Of a stretch of 64,000 nt of DNA, positions 43,668-50,949 are shown piece after piece. The notes below the pieces were generated by a model. It did no database searches, was not told where the DNA came from, and worked only from the letters and a program-made list of their open reading frames with translations. Position 1 is the stretch's first letter. Each line of letters begins with the position of its first letter. The DNA comes from Ruminiclostridium cellobioparum subsp. termitidis CT1112. GTDB lineage: Bacteria; Bacillota; Clostridia; Acetivibrionales; DSM-1351. The position numbers and the translations under genes were made by a program. Location: NCBI RefSeq assembly GCF_000350485.1, contig NZ_AORV01000035.1, positions 62,001-126,000 on the forward strand, written 5' to 3'.

Positions 43668-44612
43668 CTAATTTCTCAGAGTTCTGCCCGTAAGCTTTAG
43701 AAATACTGTTTCAAGGCTTGCTTCCTCATTTGTCACATTGTTTATTTTTATTTTTTTACCGATAAGTATTGAAATTATCTTGTCAAGATTATCAATGCCC
43801 TTTATAACCGAAATCCTTATCCGGTTTCCCTCAAGGTCTACATTTTTTACACCGGCTATTTTATACAGGTCCTCTTTTTCAAGCCTGTCTGTTCCATCCG
43901 CTTCAATGATGTACTGTTTCTCCTCTGCCAGCTTTTCCTTCAGGGATTCTTTTGTTCCCTCGGCAATAATTTTTCCGTGGTCGATTATTATAATGCGCGT
44001 TGAGATCTCTTCAACCTCTTCCATGTAATGAGTTGTGTAAATGATTGTCGCCCCGTTTTCTCTTAATTCCTTTATGGATTTTAATATATGGTTTCTTGAC
44101 TGGGGATCTATTCCCACCGTAGGTTCGTCCAAAATGATGATTTTGGGGTTGTGCGCTATGGCACAGGCTATATTCAGTCTTCTTTTCATACCTCCAGAAA
44201 AAGTTTTTGCCCTATCCTTCTTCCTGTCCCATAACCCCACAAATTTTAAAGCCTCGTTCACCTTTACCCGCAATTCCCTGCCTCTTACCCCGTATAATGC
44301 CGCAAAAAACTCTACATTCCTTTCAGCCGACAGCTCTTCGTACAGTGCAAGCTCCTGGGGAACAATTCCAAGGTTCTGCTTGTAAGTCTTAGCTATTTGA
44401 TTGATATTCCTACCTTTGAAAAAGACATTTCCCTTTTCTCCTTTTAAGGCTGTGGTCAGAATATTTATCGTTGTGCTCTTTCCCGCACCGTTTGGTCCCA
44501 GGAGGCACAGAATTTCCCCGGCATGCACATCAAAAGAAATTCCGTCCAGCGCCCTGTTCTTTTTATAGCTCTTCTCCAGATTTTCTACCTTTATAATTGA
44601 ATCCATCTGCAA
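43668..44612 (-). CDS. ABC transporter ATP-binding protein (DrrA/NatA type)
   Basis: A 314-residue ATPase with Walker A (GPNGAGKST), Q loop (GIVPQELALYEELSAERNV), signature (FSGGMKRRLNIA), Walker B (IIILDEPTVGID) and the H-loop (TTHYMEEVEEI). The C-terminal extension of about 80 residues is typical of DrrA-like exporters. It energises the two ABC-2 permeases encoded downstream. First gene of the operon; SD AAAGGAAAGG precedes the ATG. Confidence 0.94.
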   Translation of the reverse strand: MQMDSIIKVENLEKSYKKNRALDGISFDVHAGEILCLLGPNGAGKSTTINILTTALKGEKGNVFFKGRNINQIAKTYKQNLGIVPQELALYEELSAERNVEFFAALYGVRGRELRVKVNEALKFVGLWDRKKDRAKTFSGGMKRRLNIACAIAHNPKIIILDEPTVGIDPQSRNHILKSIKELRENGATIIYTTHYMEEVEEISTRIIIIDHGKIIAEGTKESLKEKLAEEKQYIIEADGTDRLEKEDLYKIAGVKNVDLEGNRIRISVIKGIDNLDKIISILIGKKIKINNVTNEEASLETVFLKLTGRTLRN

Positions 44613-44656
44613 TCACCTTTCCTTTAGTGTTTTTCATTATACTAGCATTTGACGGC

Positions 44657-44685
44657 ATAAAAAAAATCAACCCTTCGGTTGATTT
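44657..44685 (-). terminator. Rho-independent terminator of the tandem membrane-protein genes
   Basis: On the minus strand AAATCAACC-GAAG-GGTTGATTT followed by TTTTT. It separates the 44704-45856 pair from the ABC operon. Confidence 0.85.
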
Positions 44686-44703
44686 GAACGGTTGATTTTC
44701 AAT

Positions 44704-45255
44704 TTATGCCCTGGATTTTGCATATATCTTTTTTACGGCCAACTTACATATAATCGCCATAAATATATATATTGGAAAACCGAAATAGCTTTTCCAACGC
44801 AGAATTTGATATACCCCTATCCTTATAAATAATGGCTCCAGGATGAAACAAAATATGCCCGACATAAGCACTGTGGCGGCAATAAAACCCTTCCATGCCC
44901 CAAACCGCTGATATATCAGGGAATATATCAGCGGCAGACATGCAATATCGATTGAGGACATTGGAGGAAACAACGGTATCAAATCATACGGGTAGTCCCA
45001 AAGCGTAAATTCTTCTCCGATCTCATCCAAAACCAGAGTAAATATGATGATTAATGAAACATATAGGACCATTTCGCTCAATCTTCTTTTGTCTACAGTT
45101 TTCCACCAAAAAGTCATGGAAAATAAGACAAGAGCCAGCAGTAACCACCATTTTCCGTGAAAAACGATTCTTTCAAGCCAATCGTCAATACGGGTATCTG
45201 TTAATTTTTCCTGAACCTTAACAGCTGATTGAATAAATAAAACTGTATAAACCAT
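44704..45255 (-). CDS. CBO0543-like multi-pass membrane protein (copy 1)
   Basis: A 183-residue protein: short polar N-terminus with WLERIVFHGKWWLLLALVLF, then about five membrane helices with the conserved stretch GEEFTLWDYPYDLIPLFPPM in between. Resembles the uncharacterised CBO0543 family of spore-forming Firmicutes. The start at 45255 is preferred because AGGAG lies 6 nt upstream; it also gives the same length as its paralog. Function unknown. Confidence 0.75.
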   Translation of the reverse strand: MVYTVLFIQSAVKVQEKLTDTRIDDWLERIVFHGKWWLLLALVLFSMTFWWKTVDKRRLSEMVLYVSLIIIFTLVLDEIGEEFTLWDYPYDLIPLFPPMSSIDIACLPLIYSLIYQRFGAWKGFIAATVLMSGIFCFILEPLFIRIGVYQILRWKSYFGFPIYIFMAIICKLAVKKIYAKSRA

Positions 45256-45304
45256 TTCATTCTCCTGGTATAAACACATATTTTTTATAAATTTCTCTAA
45301 CTTT

Positions 45305-45856
45305 TTATACTTTCTTTACAGACCTTTCAATATTTATGATTTTATTTGTGATGTGCCAAACAACTGTGGAAGCTATGATATATAACAGGAAGCTAAAATA
45401 ATATTCCCATCTCAGCAAGTGGTAAAAACCTATCGTTGAAAGCACCGGTTCCAAAATAAAACTGATAACCGCTGAAGCCGTTGCTGAGGCAGCCATAAAC
45501 CTTCTGCCGGTTCTAAAATATTGATATATGATGGAATAAACCAAAATCATCAGGATCAGGTTGATTGACGACAGCGGAGGAAATATGGGAATAACGTCTA
45601 TGGGATACTCCCACAAGGTAAGTTCCTCGCCGTATTCGTTTATGCCAAGAGCCGTAATCGACATCAAGCCCGCATAGAGGCAAATACCGCGCAGGCCTGC
45701 CCTCATAGCTGTCTTCCACCATATTATCCAAAGCAGTATCAAAAGTATAATTAATAACCACCATTTCGGATGAAAAACAACATTATTTACCCAGTGTTCA
45801 AGATGGAGCTCCGTTAACTGTTTTTGAATTTCCACGTCCTTCGGTATGCCGGACAT
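45305..45856 (-). CDS. CBO0543-like multi-pass membrane protein (copy 2)
   Basis: A 183-residue paralog of the next gene with the same motifs (LEHWVNNVVFHPKWWLL, GEELTLWEYPIDVIPIFPPL). It is separated by 49 bp and on the same strand, so this is a tandem duplication, probably one transcript. Function unknown. SD AAGGAGAC precedes the ATG. Confidence 0.75.
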   Translation of the reverse strand: MSGIPKDVEIQKQLTELHLEHWVNNVVFHPKWWLLIILLILLWIIWWKTAMRAGLRGICLYAGLMSITALGINEYGEELTLWEYPIDVIPIFPPLSSINLILMILVYSIIYQYFRTGRRFMAASATASAVISFILEPVLSTIGFYHLLRWEYYFSFLLYIIASTVVWHITNKIINIERSVKKV

Positions 45857-45973
45857 TTTTGTCTCCTTATGTGGATTTTATAAAATTATTATTTACTGAA
45901 TTTGTATTATCTATAAATAAACCATATAAAATACATTATGGCAGAATACTAATTTTGGGATTAACATAATAAT

Positions 45974-46024
45974 GAAAAAAAGACTGCGGTAAAACCGGTT
46001 CATTCACTGGTTTTACTACAGTCT
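45974..46024 (-). terminator. Rho-independent terminator of the hydrogenase operon
   Basis: On the minus strand AGACTGTAGTAAAACC (46024-46009) pairs with GGTTTTACCGCAGTCT (45996-45981) with a 2-bp internal mismatch. The loop is 12 nt and the stem is followed by TTTTTT. Confidence 0.9.
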
Positions 46025-46049
46025 CTGGTCCTGAGGATTTATTTGTCAA

Positions 46050-47774
46050 TTATCTTGCTACATAATGGGTATGCAGCAGTTTGTGGGCCTTATGCGCACC
46101 TGCTTCACCCAGATATTCGGCATAAAGCTTCTGAATTTCAGGGTTTTCATGGGACTTTCTGGTGACACAAGCTTTGTCTATGTCGTAAAGTCCTTTTATT
46201 CTTGCAGCTTTTACTTCCTCGGTGGTGGACTTGTCTTTTATGATGGGCTGTCCGCCGCCGTTGATGCATCCGCCTTCACAGCCCATTACTTCGATGAAGT
46301 GATAGCCGGCCTCTCCCGCCCTTATTTTATCAAGCAGTTTTGAAGCGTTACCGGTACCGTTGGCAACGGCAACCTTGATATCCATACCTGCTATGTTTAC
46401 AGTTGCCTCCCTGATGCCTGACAGCCCTCTTACAGCCGTATATTCTATACTGTCAAGAGATTTTCCGGTAAGCTTGTCGGCCACCGTACGAAGGGCAGCT
46501 TCCATAACGCCACCGGTGTTGCCGAAGATTGTACCGGCTCCGGAATAGGTTCCAAGGATGCTGTCCCTCTCGCCGTCTTCCAGCTCGGCAAACCTGATGC
46601 CGGCCTGGCGGATCATTTTTGCAAGCTCTCTTGTGGTTATGACGGCATCAATATCTTTCAGCCCGTCAACCTGCATTTCTTCCCTGTCGGCCTCATATTT
46701 CTTTGCCGTACATGGCATTACCGATACAACAAACACCTTTTTGGGGTCAACGTCAGCCTTTACAGGATAGTAGGACTTTGCAACGGCACCGAACATCTGC
46801 TGCGGTGATTTGCAGGTTGACAGATTTTCAAGGAAATCATGGTAGTTGTGTTCGCAGAACTTTATCCACCCCGGTGAACAGGAAGTGATCAGCGGAAGCT
46901 TTCCTCCGTTCTTGATCCTGTTTAATAGTTCATTGCCTTCTTCTATTATTGTCAGGTCGGCACTGAAGTTGGTATCAAATATCTTATCAAAACCGAGTCT
47001 TCTTAATGCCGTAACCATTTTGCCTTCAACATTTGTGCCCGGAGCATAGCCGAATTCTTCGCCAAGGGCAACTCTTACAGCAGGAGCAGTTTGAACTACA
47101 ACATGCAGCTCAGGATTTTCAAGGGCTTTCCATACCCTGGCAGTATCGTCTCTTTCCGAAAGGGCACCCACAGGACAGATCTTTATACACTGTCCGCAGT
47201 TGATGCACTCCTGCCCCGCAAGACCTTCCTCGTAAGCAGTAGTGACCGTCATATGTGCTCCGCGGTAAGCAAAATCAATAACTCCCACATCCTGCATTTT
47301 TGAACAGACACTTACGCATCTTCCGCAGAGTACACACTTGTTTGGATCTCTGACTATGGGACCTGAAGTATCAAGACATCCCTTGTCAACTTTTCCCCCG
47401 TAAGGAAGTCTGTCTATGCCATTTTCATTACAGAGTGTCTGAAGTTCACATTTAAGATTTCTGTCACAGGAGAGACATTCCCTGTTGTGGTTTGACATAA
47501 TGAGTTCAAGGATATTTTTCCTTGCCTCTCTTACAGTACTGGTAGCGGTTTTAACCACCAGACCCTCGGAAACTTTTGTAACACAGGCAGGATGCAAACC
47601 TCTCCAGCCTTCAACCTCAACTACGCATACTCTGCATGAGCCGGGCTCATTTATGCCTTTCATGAAGCACAGTGTAGGTATATTGATATTCAGCTTTTTA
47701 GCAGCTTCAAGTATTGTAGTATCCTTTGGAACTTCCACTGCAATACCATCTATAGTAACATTGATCATTTCCAT
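46050..47774 (-). CDS. hydA: [FeFe] hydrogenase catalytic subunit, NADH-linked (HndD/HydA type)
   Basis: Produces or consumes H2. The 574 residues comprise an N-terminal plant-type [2Fe-2S] domain (PTLCFMKGINEPGSCRVC), the His-ligated cluster segment, two ferredoxin [4Fe-4S] motifs (CVLCGRCVSVC, CINCGQCIKIC), and the H-cluster domain with its three signatures: TSCSPGW, MPCTAKKYEADR and the terminal-type MGCEGGCINGGGQP. It is the last gene of a nuoE-nuoF-hydA operon, 1 bp after nuoF, so electrons should come from NADH through NuoE/NuoF. It lacks the C-terminal extra [2Fe-2S] domain of some bifurcating enzymes. Confidence 0.96.
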   Translation of the reverse strand: MEMINVTIDGIAVEVPKDTTILEAAKKLNINIPTLCFMKGINEPGSCRVCVVEVEGWRGLHPACVTKVSEGLVVKTATSTVREARKNILELIMSNHNRECLSCDRNLKCELQTLCNENGIDRLPYGGKVDKGCLDTSGPIVRDPNKCVLCGRCVSVCSKMQDVGVIDFAYRGAHMTVTTAYEEGLAGQECINCGQCIKICPVGALSERDDTARVWKALENPELHVVVQTAPAVRVALGEEFGYAPGTNVEGKMVTALRRLGFDKIFDTNFSADLTIIEEGNELLNRIKNGGKLPLITSCSPGWIKFCEHNYHDFLENLSTCKSPQQMFGAVAKSYYPVKADVDPKKVFVVSVMPCTAKKYEADREEMQVDGLKDIDAVITTRELAKMIRQAGIRFAELEDGERDSILGTYSGAGTIFGNTGGVMEAALRTVADKLTGKSLDSIEYTAVRGLSGIREATVNIAGMDIKVAVANGTGNASKLLDKIRAGEAGYHFIEVMGCEGGCINGGGQPIIKDKSTTEEVKAARIKGLYDIDKACVTRKSHENPEIQKLYAEYLGEAGAHKAHKLLHTHYVAR

Positions 47775-47775
47775 A

Positions 47776-49065
47776 TTATTTACCTGCCTTTCCGGTCATA
47801 TGGCATACACCAGTCCTGCATTTACCGTTTATATGCTCAAGGAACTCTTCCTCAAAATACTTGACAAGAGTTAACAGCGGTACAGGAGCGCTTTGGCCCA
47901 GACCGCAGAAGCTGGATGTCTTCATAGTCTGTGCAAGGCTCTTCAGTTTATTGAAGTCTTCCATGGTTGCAGTACCTTCTGTAAACTTTTCAACAAGCTG
48001 TACCAACCTATAGGTTCCTTCTCTGCAAGGAGTACATTTGCCGCAGGATTCTTCTTCAAAGAATTCCATGGAATTCTTAAGGTAATCAACGGCACAGTGA
48101 CTGTCATCCACTACTACTACAGCCCCTGAACCTAAAGATATACCTGCTTTTTTAAGATCGTAGTAACAAATTTTAGTATCCAGCAAGCTCTCAGGGAAGC
48201 AGCTTCCCGACTGTCCTCCAAGGTGGACAAATTTTAGCTTTCTGCCGTTGGTAACTCCGCCGCCCAGGTCATAAATGAGTTCCCTTAAAGTCATACCGAA
48301 AGGAATTTCATAAACTCCTCTGTTCTGAACATTTCCCGAAAGACACATTAACTTTGTACCGCCGCTGAACTCGGTTCCCTTTTTGCTGAAGGTTTCTCCG
48401 CCGTCCTTGATTATCCAGGGAATACATGAATAGGTTTCTACATTGTTTAATATGGTAGGCATCTGATACAAACCGCAATTCTTGATGTACGGCGGCTTCT
48501 GTCTCGGTCTGCCTGTCTTTCCCTCTATTGATTCAACAAGAGCAGTATTTTCACCGCATACATATGCCCCTGCGCCTGAAACAACCTTAAGCGTGAAGTC
48601 AAAACCTTCTCTTCCTAGGATATTCTTTCCGAGGTAACCGGCTTTTTCAGCGTTGGCTATTGCGCTCCCAACTATCCTTTGAATAGCTGCATATTCACCT
48701 CTGATGTATATATATCCCTCTTTGGCGCCCATGATATACGCGCCTATGGTCATACCTTCAATGAGTTCAAAGGGATCTTCTCCAAGAATGTGCCTGTCTT
48801 TAAATGTACCGGGTTCACCTTCGTCACCGTTACAGACCATGTATTTGGGACCTTTTTTGATAGCATAAGCCTGTTCCCACTTTATACCTGTCGGGTAAGC
48901 AGCACCGCCCCTGCCAAAAAGGTTGGCTTTCTTTATTTCTTCAATGGCATCAACATGCTCCATTGACATTGTTTTCTTAAGACCTTCATAACCACCTGCC
49001 GCAATATATTCTTCAACACTGTCGGGTTTGATTTTACCGAATCTTGCACTCAATACCTTATCCAT
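47776..49065 (-). CDS. nuoF: NADH dehydrogenase-type flavoprotein subunit of the hydrogenase (NuoF/HydB-like, short form)
   Basis: A 429-residue flavoprotein with the NADH/FMN sites (GRGGAAYPTGIKW, CNGDEGEPGTFKDRHIL, GAGAYVCGENTALVESIEG) and the [4Fe-4S] motif ESCGKCTPCREGTYR with the later Cys in SSFCGLGQS. It lacks the N-terminal thioredoxin-like [2Fe-2S] domain and ends at KCRTGVCHMTGKAGK, just where the C-terminal ferredoxin domain of electron-bifurcating HydB subunits would start. That suggests a simple NADH-dependent role. Its ATG overlaps the end of nuoE by 8 bp. Confidence 0.95.
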   Translation of the reverse strand: MDKVLSARFGKIKPDSVEEYIAAGGYEGLKKTMSMEHVDAIEEIKKANLFGRGGAAYPTGIKWEQAYAIKKGPKYMVCNGDEGEPGTFKDRHILGEDPFELIEGMTIGAYIMGAKEGYIYIRGEYAAIQRIVGSAIANAEKAGYLGKNILGREGFDFTLKVVSGAGAYVCGENTALVESIEGKTGRPRQKPPYIKNCGLYQMPTILNNVETYSCIPWIIKDGGETFSKKGTEFSGGTKLMCLSGNVQNRGVYEIPFGMTLRELIYDLGGGVTNGRKLKFVHLGGQSGSCFPESLLDTKICYYDLKKAGISLGSGAVVVVDDSHCAVDYLKNSMEFFEEESCGKCTPCREGTYRLVQLVEKFTEGTATMEDFNKLKSLAQTMKTSSFCGLGQSAPVPLLTLVKYFEEEFLEHINGKCRTGVCHMTGKAGK

Positions 49066-49528
49066 TATGACGGCCCTCCCTATAAGAGTTTACAATCTCA
49101 TTCAGCTTTTGAGGTGTGAGGTTTCCATAAACCTTCTCACCGATTTTTACTGCCGGAGATATGTCACATGCTCCAAAACACGAGGACTGTATCAATGTGA
49201 AAACTCCATCTTCAGTTGTTTGACCGGGCTTGACCTTCAATTCTTTTTCCAGCATTGACAATAGGCTGCCGGCACCCGTTACATGACATGGAGCACTCTT
49301 ACAGACTTCAACCACATATTTTCCCCTGGGTTCGGTCCCAAACATTGCATAGAATGTAATAACACTGTATACCCTGCTTAACGGCATATCCAGTTCGGCT
49401 GCCACAAATTCAACCCATTCGTGTGGCAGTGAATTTGTACCCGAAATATTCTGCAGCTCCAACATAACTTGAATAAGATTGTCTTTTGAATTGCCAAAGC
49501 GCTTCAACACTTCTTTAACCTTCTCCAT
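49058..49528 (-). CDS. nuoE: NuoE/HndA-like [2Fe-2S] subunit of the hydrogenase
   Basis: A 156-residue thioredoxin-like [2Fe-2S] protein (complex I 24-kDa family). The cluster ligands are in CKSAPCHVTG (two Cys) and SCFGACDISP (two Cys). It passes electrons between NuoF and the hydrogenase subunit. First gene of the operon. Its SD (GGGAGGCTAAG before the ATG) is the 3' arm of structured leader copy A, so translation of the whole operon could be set by that RNA. Confidence 0.94.
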   Translation of the reverse strand: MEKVKEVLKRFGNSKDNLIQVMLELQNISGTNSLPHEWVEFVAAELDMPLSRVYSVITFYAMFGTEPRGKYVVEVCKSAPCHVTGAGSLLSMLEKELKVKPGQTTEDGVFTLIQSSCFGACDISPAVKIGEKVYGNLTPQKLNEIVNSYREGRHNG

Positions 49529-49625
49529 CTTAGCCTCCCATGAGCCGCAACCGCGGCATCAAAATAATAATTATATATAAGCTCCTAAATCCGCATCAGG
49601 CGAATAAAGGAGGCTAAATAGCCAT
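49529..49625 (-). ncRNA. Candidate structured cis-regulatory leader, copy A (hydrogenase operon)
   Basis: Minus-strand RNA reading 49625 to 49529. An anti-SD TTAGCCTCC (49617-49609) can pair with the SD GGAGGCTAA (49538-49530). An internal hairpin pairs CTCC with GGAG across a stem closed by CGC-CTGAT-GCG. A second hairpin is GCCGC-GGTT-GCGGC (49557-49544). The element ends at the nuoE start codon. It has the same architecture as copies B-D, with different bases in the stems. Confidence 0.7.
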
Positions 49626-49731
49626 TTTCAAATCCGTTACAGGTACTTTGTATACAATCTCATCACATAAAAAAATGAGTTTGTTAAATACCGTATCTTT
49701 AATATGCGAATTTTTTAACATTCTCAACTAT

Positions 49732-49760
49732 ATTGTAAGTTCTTAAGTTCACATTGTCAA
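49732..49760 (-). promoter_or_regulatory. Predicted sigma-A promoter of the hydrogenase operon
   Basis: On the minus strand TTGACA (49760-49755), a 17-bp spacer, and TACAAT (49737-49732). The predicted start near 49725 gives a leader of about 197 nt that includes copy A at its 3' end. Confidence 0.65.
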
Positions 49761-49886
49761 TTAGAGTTTGATATTTTTTTCACAGAATTTATTATTTAAC
49801 ATTCATTTAAATATTCTTTGTTATTTATTTATCATTCAAAATACCCTCAAACGCTGATGAGATCTCATGTATACATGCGTAAAGCC

Positions 49887-49915
49887 TTTACTATTGCTAA
49901 AAAATGTATTAAAAT
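49887..49915 (+). promoter_or_regulatory. Predicted sigma-A promoter of the Cys-rich small protein gene
   Basis: TTTACT (49887-49892), a 17-bp spacer, and TAAAAT (49910-49915), about 33 bp before the ATG at 49948. Confidence 0.55.
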
Positions 49916-49947
49916 AAATACATAATAACTGATTGGAGTGGTGGTCA

Positions 49948-50154
49948 ATGTGCAATACCTGTTCAACTGAAACTAAACATCGCAATTCACGCCATACCGA
50001 ATGTTGTACCTGCATGAACGGATACCCGAAGAAATGCAGCTGCGGAGGTCTTATACATGTGGAAGAAACCGAGAGTGAAAGCTTTGGAACTCTGCTGGTT
50101 TTCAGATGTGACAAGTGTAATTTCGTTTTTGATATTCAAGAGGAGGAGTATTGA
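49948..50154 (+). CDS. Small Cys-rich zinc-ribbon-like protein
   Basis: A 68-residue protein with nine cysteines (2, 5, 19, 20, 22, 30, 32, 54, 57). The pairs CxxC at 2-5, CxC at 30-32 and CxxC at 54-57 suggest one or two metal sites; the second half (CSCGGLIHVEE...FRCDKCNFVFDI) looks like a zinc ribbon. The start is the ATG at 49948, with GGAGTGGTGG upstream, rather than the TTG at 49933. It has its own promoter and a strong terminator. I do not recognise a named family. Confidence 0.75.
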   Translation: MCNTCSTETKHRNSRHTECCTCMNGYPKKCSCGGLIHVEETESESFGTLLVFRCDKCNFVFDIQEEEY

Positions 50155-50169
50155 TCTTGCAGTACAAAT

Positions 50170-50226
50170 AGGGACTGGTCACAAGAAATGCTAATGGCAT
50201 TTTTCTTGCGGCAGTCCCTTGTTTTT
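50170..50226 (+). terminator. Rho-independent terminator of the Cys-rich gene
   Basis: AGGGACTG (50170-50177) pairs with CAGTCCCT (50212-50219). An inner stem CAAGAAA/TTTCTTG is capped by ATGC/GCAT. The stem is followed by TGTTTTTT. Confidence 0.88.
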
Positions 50227-50284
50227 TCCTATATTTCTGTATTTCTATATTTCTGTGTCACTGTATTGCTATTACTATGTTAAT

Positions 50285-50920
50285 TTACCGATCAGCGGCT
50301 TTGCTTATTTTTATAAGCTTTCCCCTGTCGGGAAAAAACCTGTTCCACTCATACTCCAGCTTTAAAGTGTTTTTATTTTTTTGATCTTTTAACAGATCAC
50401 ATATTTTAGCGATGTCTTCCTTAGAACATTCCAATTCCATATTCAAAGCCTTTATGAAAATTTCATGGCTTTCACTTTTAAAAACTCCTGATTTTGAATA
50501 AATATTATTTGCTTCAAACTGGTTCTGCTGGTATACCACAACTGTGTCATGCCGCAAATTGAATATGTACACTACTTTTATCATTGAAATGATCAATGCA
50601 GCGACTACCAAAAATTTTACTGTCTTTTTTATCAATACCACTTTTTCTTCTTTTGTTCTTTTATTTGGATTTTTCCCGAGTGTTCTTATGCCTCCTAAAA
50701 CCACCATTGCTCCAAGCCCTGCAAGCAGAACAAAAGTCAGGACCATCCCAAACAGCTGGTCCGGCCGTTCTAAATCGTCCACATCAAACGAATACAAAAA
50801 CATAAATGCCATAAAGATAAAAAAGAATGATCCAATTACAATAGCCAGCCATCCATCAAACCTTCTATGGCTGATCAAAAGCTTTTCGAACTCCCTGTTC
50901 TCTTCATCGGTCAGACTCAT
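50285..50920 (-). CDS. Hypothetical membrane protein with two N-terminal transmembrane helices
   Basis: A 211-residue protein not assigned to a family. A polar start (MSLTDEENREFEKLLISHRR) is followed by membrane segments at about 24-46 and 57-78, a basic loop with EEKVVLIKKTVKF, a third hydrophobic stretch at about 100-122, and a C-terminal soluble part of about 85 residues. It lies 29 bp downstream of the MutS-like gene, so the two are probably co-transcribed. Confidence 0.7.
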   Translation of the reverse strand: MSLTDEENREFEKLLISHRRFDGWLAIVIGSFFFIFMAFMFLYSFDVDDLERPDQLFGMVLTFVLLAGLGAMVVLGGIRTLGKNPNKRTKEEKVVLIKKTVKFLVVAALIISMIKVVYIFNLRHDTVVVYQQNQFEANNIYSKSGVFKSESHEIFIKALNMELECSKEDIAKICDLLKDQKNKNTLKLEYEWNRFFPDRGKLIKISKAADR

Positions 50921-50949
50921 TATTATAACCCCCGGAAATAAACAAAATG

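Larger units (their letters stand above)
49529..49947. other. 419-bp divergent intergenic region with the hydrogenase leader
   Basis: It contains leader copy A next to nuoE, the hydrogenase promoter at 49732-49760, and the promoter of the small Cys-rich gene at 49887-49915. The rest is AT-rich without features. Confidence 0.6.

Noticed and set aside
49933-49947. The TTG at 49933 as start of the Cys-rich gene
   Set aside because: It lies at the GGAG of the SD itself. The ATG at 49948 has correct spacing.
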